From Pseudomonas sp. PSKL.D1 (GTDB lineage Bacteria > Pseudomonadota > Gammaproteobacteria > Pseudomonadales > Pseudomonadaceae), in contig NZ_CP118607.1 of the NCBI RefSeq assembly GCF_028898945.1, positions 3,024,001-3,088,000 on the forward strand: a DNA stretch of 64,000 nt, given 5' to 3'. This document shows, piece after piece, positions 37,131 to 46,148 of the stretch. The position numbers were made by a program, and so were the translations under genes. The notes under the pieces were generated by a model. The model did not search any database, was not told the DNA's origin, and was given only the letters and a program-made list of their open reading frames with translations. How positions within the stretch are numbered: position 1 is the stretch's first letter; the number at the start of each line of letters is the position of its first letter.

Positions 37131-37147
37131 CACCGGCGATGCCGGTG
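37131..37147 (+). terminator. Short GC hairpin after the TonB receptor
   Basis: CACCGGC-GAT-GCCGGTG forms a perfect 7-bp stem with a 3-nt loop, 14 nt past the stop, with no T-run. The same hairpin type accompanies REP elements elsewhere in the window. Confidence 0.4.
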
Positions 37148-37238
37148 TTGCGCATTCCAACGGAATACTTGCCTGATCCTCTGGAGATACCGTGCTCGGC
37201 AGACCAGCGGTCATCCCCCTGTGCTAGCGTTTGTGGAT

Positions 37239-37259
37239 TGGGGAACAACGTATTCCCCA
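37239..37259. promoter_or_regulatory. Inverted repeat upstream of the molybdenum dehydrogenase operon
   Basis: TGGGGAA (37239-37245) and TTCCCCA (37253-37259) form a 7-bp dyad centred 53 nt before the ATG of the 2Fe-2S subunit. It is a possible operator; the binding protein is unknown. Confidence 0.35.
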
Positions 37260-37301
37260 CCCGACAGCAAACAACAGCAACCGTTGATCAGCAGGTGCCC
37301 C

Positions 37302-37757
37302 ATGGAACTTCGCATTAACCAGAAGACCTATCAGGTCGAGGCCGACGCCGACACGCCCCTGCTGTGGGTGATCCGTGACGACCTGGGCCTGACCGGGACC
37401 AAGTACGGCTGCGGCCTTGCCCAGTGTGGCGCCTGTTCGGTGCTGGTGGACGGCAATGTGGTGCGCGCCTGCGTCACCCCGGTGGCCGGGGTGGTCGGCC
37501 GCGAGGTGACCACCATCGAAGCCATCGAAGCCGACGAGGTGGGCAAGCGCGTGGTCGCGGCCTGGGTCGAGCATCAAGTGGCTCAGTGCGGTTACTGCCA
37601 GTCCGGGCAGGTAATGGCCGCCACGGCCCTGCTCAAGCACACCCCCAAACCCAGCGATGCGCAAATCGACGCCGCGATGGTCAACCTGTGCCGTTGCGGC
37701 ACCTACAACGCCATCCACACAGCGGTGCATGAGCTTGCCCAAGGGGAGAAAGCCTGA
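37302..37757 (+). CDS. 2Fe-2S subunit of isoquinoline 1-oxidoreductase-type dehydrogenase
   Basis: The 151-aa protein carries two [2Fe-2S] clusters. The plant-ferredoxin type uses Cys37, Cys42, Cys45 and Cys57, and the second uses Cys96, Cys99, Cys130 and Cys132 in the four-helix domain. It matches IorA-like small subunits of the xanthine oxidase superfamily. It passes electrons from the molybdenum subunit towards the cytochrome c encoded two genes on. Its stop overlaps the next ATG as TGATG. No signal peptide is seen, so it is likely co-exported by the Tat signal of its partner. Confidence 0.92.
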   Translation: MELRINQKTYQVEADADTPLLWVIRDDLGLTGTKYGCGLAQCGACSVLVDGNVVRACVTPVAGVVGREVTTIEAIEADEVGKRVVAAWVEHQVAQCGYCQSGQVMAATALLKHTPKPSDAQIDAAMVNLCRCGTYNAIHTAVHELAQGEKA

Positions 37758-40000
37758 TGAGCGCACCGTTCGATACCCCCGCGCAAACACTCAACCTGGC
37801 CGCTGGCGAAACCGTCAACCTGTCGCGCCGCCGCTTTCTCGCAGGCACGGCCATTGGCGCGCTGGTACTGGGCTTCGGCTTGCCGGTAGGCACCGGCCGT
37901 GCGATGGCCGCCGCCACAGCCGAACGCGGCACCCAGGTGCCCGCCTTCCTGGAAATCCGCCCCGACAGCACTGTGCGGCTGCTGTGCCCGTTCATGGAAG
38001 GTGGCCAGGGCACCTACACCGCCATGGCGCAAATCGTTGGTGAAGAACTGGACGTCGACCCGGCCAGCTTCCTGGTGGACAGTGCCCCGCCCGGCGAAGC
38101 CTACGTGGTGATGGACAACGGCCTGCGCATTACCGGCGGCAGCATGTCGGTGCGCATGAGCTACACCACCATGCGCCGCCTGGGCGCGCTGGCCCGCACC
38201 ATGCTGCTGCAGGCGGCTGCCGAGCAGCTGGGCGTGCCGCTGAGCGAACTCAGCACCGAACCGGGCAAGGTGGTGCACGCCGCCTCGGGCCGCACGCTGG
38301 CCTATGGCGAACTGGCCGGGCGCGCGATGGACCTGCCCGTACCGGACCCGGCCAGCGTGCAATTGCGCGACCCTGCCCAGTTCCGCTGGATCGGCAAGCC
38401 GGTGCGCCGGGTCGATGCCTACGACAAGTCCACCGGCAAGGCGCAGTACTGCATCGACATCAAGGTCGAAGGCATGCTCCACGCCGCGGTGCAGCACGCG
38501 CCGCGCCTGGGCATGACCGTGGGCAGCCTGCGTAACGAAGCCCAGGTCAAGGCCATGAAGGGCGTGCACTCGGTGCATCAGTTGCCGGGGGCCGTGGCCG
38601 TGGTCGCCGAGCGCTGGTGGCATGCCAAACGCGCGGTGGAAGCCATCCAGGTGGAATGGCAGGAAGCCGGCGCCGACTCGAAGGTGCGCGCCATGCCTGC
38701 CGATTTTTCCAGCGATGGCTGGCGCGAGCACCTGGCCGCGCAAACCGGCCCGGCCCGCGACGAAGAAAACGAAGGCGACGTGGCAGGTGCGCTGAGTGGC
38801 GCCAAGACTCAGGTCGAAGCCACCTACCACAACCAGTACCTGAACCACGCCCAACTAGAGCCGCCGTCTGCCATCGCCCGTTTCAACCCGGACGGTACGC
38901 TGGACGTCTGGCTGCCCAACCAGGCACCAGACATGTTCCGCGATGACATCGCCAAACGCACAGGCCTGAACGCGGGCCAGGTCACCCTGCACTCCCCGCT
39001 GCTGGGCGGGTTCTTTGGCCGCCACTTTCTGTACGACTCGGCCAACCCTTACCCTCAGGCCATTGCCCTGGCCAAGGCCGTGGGGCGCCCGGTGAAACTG
39101 ATCTGGAGCCGAGAGGAAGAGTTTCTGCGCGATGTGCTGCGGCCGGTGGCCGTGGTCAAGTTCCGTGCCGGGCTGGATGCCGACGGCCTGCCAGTAGCCA
39201 TCGAAGCGATCAGCGCCACCGAAGGCCCCACCGAGGCCCTTGCCGGCAAGCAAGGGGACAAGATCGACCCTACCGCGGTAGAAGGGCTGTCGGGCAAGGC
39301 TTACGCCATCGCCAACAAGCGCGTGGCGCAAATTTACGTCAAAGGCCCGGCCATGCTTGGCTATTGGCGGTCGGTGGGCAATTCGCTCAATGACTTCTTC
39401 TATGAGGCATTTCTTGACGAACTGGCCGACAAAGGCGGCAAAGACCCGTATGAACTGCGCCTGCACCTGCTGCGCGACAACCCGCGCCTGACCACGTTGC
39501 TGCAGGCGGTGGGCGAATTGTCCGGCGGCTGGAAGCGCGGGCCGTTCACGGCAGAGGATGGCAGCAAACGGGCGCGCGGCGTGGCCATGGCCTCGCCGTT
39601 TGGCTCGGAAGCGGCGGTGATTGCCGAAGTGTCGATCGAAAATGGCCAGGTCAAGGTGCATGACATCTGGCAAGCCATCGACCCGGGCAGCGTCGTCAAC
39701 CCGGCGATTGTCGAGGCGCAGGTCAACAGTGCTGTGGCACTGGGCCTGTCCCAGACGCTGGTGGAAGAAGCGGTGTTCCTCGAAGGCAAGCCCAAGGCAC
39801 GCAACTACGACCTGTACCCGATCCTGCCGCCGTCACGCATGGCCCGGGTGCATGTGCGCATCGTTGAAAGCGGCGCGAAGATGGGGGGTATCGGCGAGCC
39901 ACCATTGCCCGCCGTCGCCCCGGCGGTGGCCAACGCGGTTGCACGGCTGACCGGCCAGCGCATCCGCAGCCTGCCCCTGAGCCGCTACACCTTCAGCTGA
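37757..40000 (+). CDS. Molybdopterin subunit of isoquinoline 1-oxidoreductase-type dehydrogenase
   Basis: The 747-aa molybdenum-binding subunit belongs to the xanthine dehydrogenase superfamily, IorB branch. A twin-arginine signal (SRRRFLAG, 23-30) shows periplasmic export of the folded cofactor-loaded protein. LLGGFFGRHF is a cofactor contact loop, and GGIGEPPLP holds the catalytic glutamate at 714. Members oxidise isoquinoline, nicotinate-like heterocycles or aldehydes. The partner cytochrome makes this an acceptor-linked, not oxygen- or NAD-linked, enzyme. Substrate is not decidable from sequence, with aldehydes as a likely class. It is translationally coupled to the 2Fe-2S gene. Confidence 0.9.
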   Translation: MSAPFDTPAQTLNLAAGETVNLSRRRFLAGTAIGALVLGFGLPVGTGRAMAAATAERGTQVPAFLEIRPDSTVRLLCPFMEGGQGTYTAMAQIVGEELDVDPASFLVDSAPPGEAYVVMDNGLRITGGSMSVRMSYTTMRRLGALARTMLLQAAAEQLGVPLSELSTEPGKVVHAASGRTLAYGELAGRAMDLPVPDPASVQLRDPAQFRWIGKPVRRVDAYDKSTGKAQYCIDIKVEGMLHAAVQHAPRLGMTVGSLRNEAQVKAMKGVHSVHQLPGAVAVVAERWWHAKRAVEAIQVEWQEAGADSKVRAMPADFSSDGWREHLAAQTGPARDEENEGDVAGALSGAKTQVEATYHNQYLNHAQLEPPSAIARFNPDGTLDVWLPNQAPDMFRDDIAKRTGLNAGQVTLHSPLLGGFFGRHFLYDSANPYPQAIALAKAVGRPVKLIWSREEEFLRDVLRPVAVVKFRAGLDADGLPVAIEAISATEGPTEALAGKQGDKIDPTAVEGLSGKAYAIANKRVAQIYVKGPAMLGYWRSVGNSLNDFFYEAFLDELADKGGKDPYELRLHLLRDNPRLTTLLQAVGELSGGWKRGPFTAEDGSKRARGVAMASPFGSEAAVIAEVSIENGQVKVHDIWQAIDPGSVVNPAIVEAQVNSAVALGLSQTLVEEAVFLEGKPKARNYDLYPILPPSRMARVHVRIVESGAKMGGIGEPPLPAVAPAVANAVARLTGQRIRSLPLSRYTFS

Positions 40001-40018
40001 TCGCACAAGGAACGCCTC

Positions 40019-41356
40019 ATGACCCAGAGTCGATTCGCAAGAACCGCCGCCTGGCTCGCGCTGCCGTGCCTGGTCGCGGCAGGCCTTTTGGCCTGGTACG
40101 TCACCCGCGAGCCCGCCTCACCCTTTGATCAGCAGCCGGCCGACCCGGCGCTGGTCGCACGCGGTGAATATGTGGCGCGGCTTAGCGATTGCGTGGCCTG
40201 CCACAGCGTGCCGGATGGCAAGCCCTTTGCCGGCGGGCTGGCCATGGCCACGCCGCTGGGCACGATCCACGCCACCAACGTCACGCCAGACCCGGCAACC
40301 GGCATCGGCCGCTACAGCCTGGCCGACTTCGACCGCGCCGTGCGCCATGGCGTGGCGCCCGGTGGCCGCCGGCTCTACCCGGCCATGCCCTACCCCTCTT
40401 ACGCCAAGCTCAGCGATGACGACGTGCAGGCGCTGTATGCCTTCTTCATGAAAGGCGTGCAGCCGGTGCAGCAGGCAAACCTTGCCAGCGATATCCCTTG
40501 GCCACTGAACATGCGCTGGCCCATCGCGATGTGGAACGGCCTGTTCGCTGCCGATACCCCCTACGTGGCCAAGCCAGCGCAGGACACACAGTGGAACCGT
40601 GGCGCCTACATCGTCCAGGGCCCGGGCCACTGCGGGAGCTGCCACACGCCACGGGGCCTTGCGTTCAACGAAAAAGCACTGGACGACAACGGCAAACCCT
40701 TCCTGGCTGGCGCGCTGCTTGATGGCTGGTACGCGCCGAGCCTGCGCGGTGACCACAACACCGGGCTGGGCCGCTGGAGCGAGGCCGACATCGTGCAGTT
40801 CCTGAAAACCGGGCGCAACCGGCATGCGGTGGTGTACGGCTCGATGACCGAGGCATTCAACAACTCCACGCAGTTCATGACCGACGATGACCTGGCCGCC
40901 ATTGCCCATTACCTGAAGTCGTTGCCCGGCGACCCGCAGCGTGACGGCACACCATGGGCGTATCAGGCAGCCTCGGCCGATGCCGGCCTTGACCGCCCCG
41001 GTGCCCATACCTACGTGACCCGCTGCGCGTCGTGCCACGGCCTTGATGGCAAGGGCCAGGCCGAGTGGATGCCGCCGCTGGCCGGTGCAACCTCGTCGCT
41101 GGCCAAGGAAAACGCCTCGGCAATCAACATCACCCTCAACGGCTCGCAACGCATCGTGGCGGCGGGCCTGCCGGATGCGTATCGCATGCCCGCGTTCCGT
41201 GAGCAGCTTTCGGACCAGGAGATAGCTCAAGTGTTGAGTTTTGTGCGGGGCAGTTGGGGCAATCATGGGGGTGCGGTGGATGCTGCGGCGGTAGGCAAGC
41301 TGCGCGGGCATACCGACCCGGCCAGCAGCAGCCCGATCATTTTGCACATGCGTTGA
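40019..41356 (+). CDS. Triheme c-type cytochrome, alcohol/aldehyde dehydrogenase subunit type
   Basis: The 445-aa protein has an N-terminal membrane anchor or signal (about 9-27) and three heme c sites: CVACH (58-62), CGSCH (205-209) and CASCH (336-340). This is the pattern of membrane-bound alcohol and aldehyde dehydrogenase cytochrome subunits. It should accept electrons from the molybdenum enzyme in the periplasm and feed the respiratory chain. AAGGAA precedes the ATG, and only 18 nt separate it from the large subunit gene. Confidence 0.93.
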   Translation: MTQSRFARTAAWLALPCLVAAGLLAWYVTREPASPFDQQPADPALVARGEYVARLSDCVACHSVPDGKPFAGGLAMATPLGTIHATNVTPDPATGIGRYSLADFDRAVRHGVAPGGRRLYPAMPYPSYAKLSDDDVQALYAFFMKGVQPVQQANLASDIPWPLNMRWPIAMWNGLFAADTPYVAKPAQDTQWNRGAYIVQGPGHCGSCHTPRGLAFNEKALDDNGKPFLAGALLDGWYAPSLRGDHNTGLGRWSEADIVQFLKTGRNRHAVVYGSMTEAFNNSTQFMTDDDLAAIAHYLKSLPGDPQRDGTPWAYQAASADAGLDRPGAHTYVTRCASCHGLDGKGQAEWMPPLAGATSSLAKENASAINITLNGSQRIVAAGLPDAYRMPAFREQLSDQEIAQVLSFVRGSWGNHGGAVDAAAVGKLRGHTDPASSSPIILHMR

Positions 41357-41366
41357 ATCAGGTTGC

Positions 41367-41412
41367 CTGTACGGGCCTCTTCGCGGGTAAAGCCGCGAAG
41401 AGGCCCGTACAG
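41367..41412. terminator. Perfect 20-bp inverted repeat between cytochrome and XdhC genes
   Basis: Arms 41367-41386 and 41393-41412 are exact reverse complements with a 6-nt loop (GTAAAG) and REP-like content. It lies inside the apparent operon, 24 nt before the XdhC ATG. It may reduce read-through and set a lower level of the maturation factor. Confidence 0.6.
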
Positions 41413-41436
41413 ACAAACACAAGAGGAACCCCCACC

Positions 41437-42456
41437 ATGGAAAGCATCGACCTGCTGGTACTGCGCACCGCCCGCGACTGGCTCCAGGCTGGCGAGCGCG
41501 TTTTGCTGGCCACTGTCGCCCGCACCTGGGGCTCATCGCCGCGCCCGGTCGGCTCGATGATGGCCCTGCGCGGTGATGGCCGGGTGATCGGCAGCGTTTC
41601 CGGTGGCTGCATCGAAGATGACCTGATCCACCGCTACACCACCGCCTACCAGGGCGACGGCATGCCCAACGGCCTGCCCCGGGTGGTGCGCTACGGCGTC
41701 AGCGCGGATGAGGCGCACCGTTTCGGCCTGCCCTGTGGCGGCACGCTGGAACTGATCCTCGAATTCGAGCCACCACTATCAAGCTTCGATCACCTGCTGC
41801 CGCAACTGGACGCCGGCCAGCTGGTGCGCCGTGAACTGGACCTGGGCAGCGGCCGGGTGCAACTGGCCACCACCCTCACCCCGGACGCTTTCAGCTTCGA
41901 CGGCCAGCGCATGCTCAACACCCTCGGCCCCGGCTACCGCATGCTGCTGATTGGCGCCGGGGCGCTGGCCGAGTACCTCGCCACCATGGCCCTGTTCAAC
42001 GGCTTCAAGGTGGCGGTGTGCGACCCGCGCCCCGAGTACATGGACGGCTGGAACGTGGCGGGCGTGGAAAAGATCGTCGGCATGCCCGACGACGTGGTCC
42101 GCGCTTTCGCTCCGGACCTGCGCAGCTGCATCATCGGCCTGAGCCACGACCCCAAGCTGGACGACCTGGCCCTACTCGAAGCCCTGCATAGCCCGGCGTT
42201 TTATATTGGCGTGATTGGCTCGCGGCGTAACAGCCAACTGCGAAGGGCGCGGCTGATCGAGCATTTTGGGGAAAGCGAGGCGTCGCTGCAGCGGTTGAAT
42301 GGGCCTATCGGGATTTACATCGGCAGCAAGACCCCAGCCGAAATTGCCGTGAGCGTGATGGCGCAAGTGTTGGCGACCAAAAACGGCGTGGCGCTACCGG
42401 CGGAAGTCGACGTGACTCGCGCCAAAACCAGCCTCGCGACAGCATCAATGCTGTAA
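41437..42456 (+). CDS. XdhC/CoxI-family molybdenum cofactor maturation protein
   Basis: The 339-aa protein has the XdhC_CoxI domain at the N-terminus (VARTWGSSPRPVGSMMAL and GSVSGGCIEDDLI) and a C-terminal Rossmann domain (MLLIGAGALAEYLATMA; GVIGSRRN). XdhC-type proteins bind molybdenum cofactor, help its sulfuration and insert it into xanthine-oxidase family enzymes. Its place after the molybdenum dehydrogenase genes suggests it serves that enzyme. GAGG precedes the ATG. Its last 12 bases overlap the convergent solute-binding protein gene. Confidence 0.9.
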   Translation: MESIDLLVLRTARDWLQAGERVLLATVARTWGSSPRPVGSMMALRGDGRVIGSVSGGCIEDDLIHRYTTAYQGDGMPNGLPRVVRYGVSADEAHRFGLPCGGTLELILEFEPPLSSFDHLLPQLDAGQLVRRELDLGSGRVQLATTLTPDAFSFDGQRMLNTLGPGYRMLLIGAGALAEYLATMALFNGFKVAVCDPRPEYMDGWNVAGVEKIVGMPDDVVRAFAPDLRSCIIGLSHDPKLDDLALLEALHSPAFYIGVIGSRRNSQLRRARLIEHFGESEASLQRLNGPIGIYIGSKTPAEIAVSVMAQVLATKNGVALPAEVDVTRAKTSLATASML

Positions 42457-43245
42457 TTTCCAGCGTTCCAGGTTCCGCTTCACCAACGCTTCAGGCAACG
42501 GACCGTCCACGATCGCTTTCATCGCCGTTGCCAGGCGCGCCTGAAAAGCCGCTGTGTTGCACGGCGACGCCCGAGACATCGCCAGGTACAACCCTTCGCT
42601 GGAAACTGGCGGGGCCAGTACCTTCAACTCCCCGTCCACCCCCAAAGTCCGCACCAGCGCCATGCCGGGGTACTGTTCGTAGATCAGGAAATCATTGCGC
42701 TTGTGCAGCAACTTCTCGAACGCCTGCCTGGCACTGGGCACGGCTTCCAGCGTGAGGTTGGTCTTGGCGTAGTCATCAAACTGCTGCCCATGGCTGTTGC
42801 TGACCAGCGTGCCGCCATTATGGCCCTTCAAGTCTGCCCAGCCGCTGTAGGTAAACGCTGCTTCCTGACGCACCCAGACCACACTGGGCGTGTGCAGGAA
42901 CGCCGGGGTGATGAAGTCCACCACCTGCTGGCGTGCCTGGGTCATGAAGTAACCGGCCATCAGGTCGATCTGGCCGGTGCGCACTTCTTCCTGCGCCCGG
43001 GACCAGGGCCCGCCATAGATCACGTTTATCTGTACCCCCAGCTGCTCGCCCAGGTGCTTGAGCAGGTCGGCATTGGCGCCGATCAACTGCTGGGGGTTTT
43101 GCGGGTCGCGCCACAGGTACGGGGGGTATTCCGGGTTGCCGGTGGCGGTCAGGTGCAGGCAAGCCTCCTGCGCCACCGCGAGGGGGGCAAGCAACATCAG
43201 CGAGAGCGACAGCAGCATGGACCGGCAAAAACAGCGCGCGATCAT
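42445..43245 (-). CDS. Periplasmic solute-binding protein, family 3
   Basis: The 266-aa protein has a signal peptide (SLSLMLLAPLAVAQ, cut near residue 25) and the type II periplasmic binding fold of polar amino-acid binders (GNPEYPPYLWRD, QIDLMAGYFMTQAR). No permease or ATPase gene is adjacent, so it may be a stand-alone sensor-like protein or work with a distant transporter. The ATG at 43245 is favoured by GAGGG just upstream; a TTG six codons earlier is possible. Confidence 0.8.
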   Translation of the reverse strand: MIARCFCRSMLLSLSLMLLAPLAVAQEACLHLTATGNPEYPPYLWRDPQNPQQLIGANADLLKHLGEQLGVQINVIYGGPWSRAQEEVRTGQIDLMAGYFMTQARQQVVDFITPAFLHTPSVVWVRQEAAFTYSGWADLKGHNGGTLVSNSHGQQFDDYAKTNLTLEAVPSARQAFEKLLHKRNDFLIYEQYPGMALVRTLGVDGELKVLAPPVSSEGLYLAMSRASPCNTAAFQARLATAMKAIVDGPLPEALVKRNLERWKLQH

Positions 43246-43337
43246 CACAACCCTCAACAACAATGGCCACTTCCTGTGGACGACCGCAACCGCGGAGCCC
43301 GGCTTACCCTACAGTCTGGACCAGGATTGCACGGCCG

Positions 43338-43874
43338 TCAGCTCGAAGGGCACCCCACCCTGCCCGGCACCGCCGTCGAGCGCACGGTTTCGGCCAGCTT
43401 GCGCAGGTTGGCCTGGTGGGCGTTGACCAGCCCGCTGATGCTGTTGTCGGCCGGGGTTTTCAGGGCGGTTCGGCACGTCACTTCAGCCTCGCCCGGCCGC
43501 TTCAGGCGCCACAGGGCGTCGAGTGCCGAGTACTGGCCCGGGACGCTGTCAAAGCGCTGAACGTCCACCCGCAACAAGGTTTTCGCCCCTGGGGCCGGGC
43601 CGCCCAACAGGTCCTGCAAGGCACTGCGAAACTCATCCACCAGGTTGGCACCCCACCATTCGGTTTCGAGGATGACCAGCCCGCTGCTACCCTGGCGCAC
43701 CACCAACTGCGGGCGGTCCACCTGTGGCGGCAAGCTCACCCGCCCTACCAGCACCTGCGGGCCACCGCTCTGCAGTGGCTGGGCCGGCACCAGGGTATGG
43801 TAATTGTTGGGTGTGCTGCAGCCGGCCAGCCAGATCAGCAAGCCTACCCCGCACAGAATGCGCAGTCGATGCAT
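43338..43874 (-). CDS. pqiC: PqiC outer-membrane lipoprotein
   Basis: The 178-aa protein has a lipoprotein signal with lipobox LAGC (Cys19) and the DUF330/ABC-type auxiliary domain. In E. coli, PqiC is the outer-membrane lipoprotein partner of the PqiA-PqiB lipid transport bridge. It lies 27 nt after pqiB in the same operon, as expected. The region GPQVLVGRVSLPPQVDRPQLVVR is typical of the fold. Confidence 0.9.
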   Translation of the reverse strand: MHRLRILCGVGLLIWLAGCSTPNNYHTLVPAQPLQSGGPQVLVGRVSLPPQVDRPQLVVRQGSSGLVILETEWWGANLVDEFRSALQDLLGGPAPGAKTLLRVDVQRFDSVPGQYSALDALWRLKRPGEAEVTCRTALKTPADNSISGLVNAHQANLRKLAETVRSTAVPGRVGCPSS

Positions 43875-43901
43875 CAGATGTCACTCCTCAGGCAAGCGGC
43901 C

Positions 43902-45533
43902 TCAAGGTTTCAGGTTTTCCGCCCCGGCGGCTTTGGGGCGGCCGCGAATCAACGACTCGGGGTGCCGGCCCAGGTAGTCGGCAAGGTCGCGCAACGAGCG
44001 GGACATGCGCTCCAGCTCGTCCAGCGATTCACTCAGCCGCTCGCGTTGCGGCGAGTCCTCGGCGATGGCCGAATTGGCGGTTTGCAGGGTTTTGTTCATC
44101 TGGTCGAGCGTGACTTTTACGTCGGGCAGCGTTTTGCCGTTGAACTGTTTAAGGCTGGCGCGCAGCTCGCGCAGGCTGCCGTCGAGGTTGCCGGCGATGC
44201 TTTCCAGCGGCAGCTTGCCGACCCGTTCGATAAAGTGCTGCAGTTGCTCCTGAAGTTTTTCCAGGCTGCCGGGCATGGTGGGGATGACAATCGGCTCAGC
44301 GGCCATGTCGAAGGCCACCTTGGGCGCTTCGGGGTAGAAGTCCAGTGAGATGAACATCTGCCCGGTGATCAGGTTGCCGCTGCGCGCCTGGGCGCGCAGG
44401 CCGTGCTCCACAAAGGTCGCGATCAAGCGCCGGGCGCCGGCCAGGTCGCCTGGGGTCTGCTTGAAGGCCACGAGCATTTTCTGGTGCACCGGCCCCAGCC
44501 GCTCGGGGTAAATCACGGCGTCTACCACCACCGGGAAACTCTGCCTGGCCTGGTCATAATCCAACTGGATCGAGGTGACCTTGCCGAACTCCACGCCCTT
44601 GAATTCCACGGGTGCCCCTACCGAAAGGCCACGCATGGCCTGGTCGAAGCGCAGGCGCAAATACTGCGCCTGACCATTGGGCGGAGCCAGGGCCGTTTCT
44701 CGGTCAGCAAACAGGCGGAATTTTGCCTGGTCAGCAACAGGCTCTGCGTCCGGCGCAAAGTCAGGGGAACCGAATGCCAGCCCACCGACCAGAATGGACG
44801 ACAACGACTCAGTGTCGACCTTCAGGCCGTTGGCGCCGATCTGCATGTCTACGCCACTGGCATTCCAGAAGCGCGTGTCGGCCGTGACGAAACTGTCATA
44901 GGGCGACTGCACGAACACCCCGATTTCCACGCCTTTGCCGTCGTCCTGCAGCGCGTAGGACACCACTTCCCCCACCGGTATCTTGCGGTAATAGATCGAC
45001 GAGCCGACATCCAGCGAGCCCAGGTCACTGGCGGTCAGGATGAAACGCTTGCCCTTTTCGCCGTAGGTGATCGGCGGCGGCAGCTCCAGGCCTGTGAAGG
45101 TTTTTTCCGGGGTTTTTGCCTCCCCTGCATCGGCACCGATGAAGCTCCCGGACAACAGCGTGTCCACCCCGGATATCCCGCCCGCGCCAATGCGCGGGCG
45201 CACCACCCAGAAACGCGCACCCTGGGTGGCGAACGAACGCGCATCGTTGGACAGTTGCACCTTCACGTCCACACTGTTGCGATCACTCGCCAGGTCAACG
45301 TCGGTTACCTCGCCAATCACCACGCTGCGGTACTTGACCTGGGTCTTGTGCGCCACCAGCCCTTCGCCTGAACGAAACGAAATCGAGATCACCGGGCCTT
45401 CCTGCATCCAGCTGCGCACCACCAGCGATGCCCCCACCAGAATCGCCAGGATCGGCACGATCCACACCAGCGACACGTTCCAGCGTCGGGTGCGGATTTG
45501 CGGGCCTTCGTGCTTGTCACTCGCCTGCGCCAT
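43902..45533 (-). CDS. pqiB: PqiB, triple-MCE-domain envelope protein
   Basis: The 543-aa protein (E. coli PqiB has 546) has an N-terminal membrane helix (about 20-41) and three MCE/MlaD domains, near 47-135, 160-265 and 290-400. A long helical tail follows (LEKLQEQLQHFIERVGKL onward). Such proteins form a periplasmic tunnel that moves lipids between the two membranes. The ATG of MAQASDK is chosen because GGAGG is five bases upstream; the earlier ATG at 45545 also fits. It overlaps the end of pqiA2. Confidence 0.92.
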   Translation of the reverse strand: MAQASDKHEGPQIRTRRWNVSLVWIVPILAILVGASLVVRSWMQEGPVISISFRSGEGLVAHKTQVKYRSVVIGEVTDVDLASDRNSVDVKVQLSNDARSFATQGARFWVVRPRIGAGGISGVDTLLSGSFIGADAGEAKTPEKTFTGLELPPPITYGEKGKRFILTASDLGSLDVGSSIYYRKIPVGEVVSYALQDDGKGVEIGVFVQSPYDSFVTADTRFWNASGVDMQIGANGLKVDTESLSSILVGGLAFGSPDFAPDAEPVADQAKFRLFADRETALAPPNGQAQYLRLRFDQAMRGLSVGAPVEFKGVEFGKVTSIQLDYDQARQSFPVVVDAVIYPERLGPVHQKMLVAFKQTPGDLAGARRLIATFVEHGLRAQARSGNLITGQMFISLDFYPEAPKVAFDMAAEPIVIPTMPGSLEKLQEQLQHFIERVGKLPLESIAGNLDGSLRELRASLKQFNGKTLPDVKVTLDQMNKTLQTANSAIAEDSPQRERLSESLDELERMSRSLRDLADYLGRHPESLIRGRPKAAGAENLKP

Positions 45534-46146
45534 CGCGGCCTCCATCAGGTTGATCCCAGATCGAGCGTGGGTCGAAGCTCATGGCTGCGAACATGGTCAG
45601 CACCACAACCATGCCAAAGAAGAGGATGCCGGCCCTTGGCTCGATGGTGCCAAGGCCGCGCAGTTGCACCAATGCCGCCACCAGTGCCACCACGATGACA
45701 TCCAGCATTGACCAGTAGCCGATCAGCTCCACCGCGCGGTACAGCTGCGAGCGCTGCGGTTGCGCCCAGCTTGAGTGACGCTGGGCGGTGTACAGCAGCA
45801 GAGCAAGTGACAGGAACTTGATGGCCGGCACGCCGATGCTGGCGGTGAAGATGATCAATGCGATATCCCACGCGCCCGCCTCCCAAAATTCCAGCACGCC
45901 GCCACCGATGGTGCTGTCGGTGCCGCTGCCCAGCATTTCGGTGTGCATGACCGGTAGCAGGTTGGCCGGCACATAAAAGATCAGCGCCGCCAGCAAAAAC
46001 GCCCAGCCGCGGGCAATTGCGTTGGTTTTTCGCCGGTGCAATGGCGCACCACATCGGTCGCAGGCATGGGCGCCGGCATTGACTTCGCACGCCTTGCCGC
46101 AGCCATGGCACAGGCACAGCCCCAGTGCATCGGCTTGGGCAGGCAT
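45517..46146 (-). CDS. pqiA2: PqiA-type membrane protein, second half-size subunit
   Basis: This 209-aa protein has a zinc-ribbon-like N-terminus (CHGCGKAC and CDRCGAPL) followed by four membrane helices: one PqiA domain. E. coli PqiA holds two such domains in one 417-aa chain, so here the protein is split into two genes. It starts two bases after pqiA1 ends and overlaps pqiB by 17 nt, so the operon is tightly coupled. It would be the inner-membrane part that feeds lipids to PqiB. Confidence 0.88.
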   Translation of the reverse strand: MPAQADALGLCLCHGCGKACEVNAGAHACDRCGAPLHRRKTNAIARGWAFLLAALIFYVPANLLPVMHTEMLGSGTDSTIGGGVLEFWEAGAWDIALIIFTASIGVPAIKFLSLALLLYTAQRHSSWAQPQRSQLYRAVELIGYWSMLDVIVVALVAALVQLRGLGTIEPRAGILFFGMVVVLTMFAAMSFDPRSIWDQPDGGRDGAGE

Positions 46147-46148
46147 GC

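Noticed and set aside
37129..37143. Sigma-54-like TGGCAC-N5-ATGC sequence
   Set aside because: One position deviates in the essential GC element, and the stretch is part of a common CACCGGC/GCCGGTG hairpin found with REPs.
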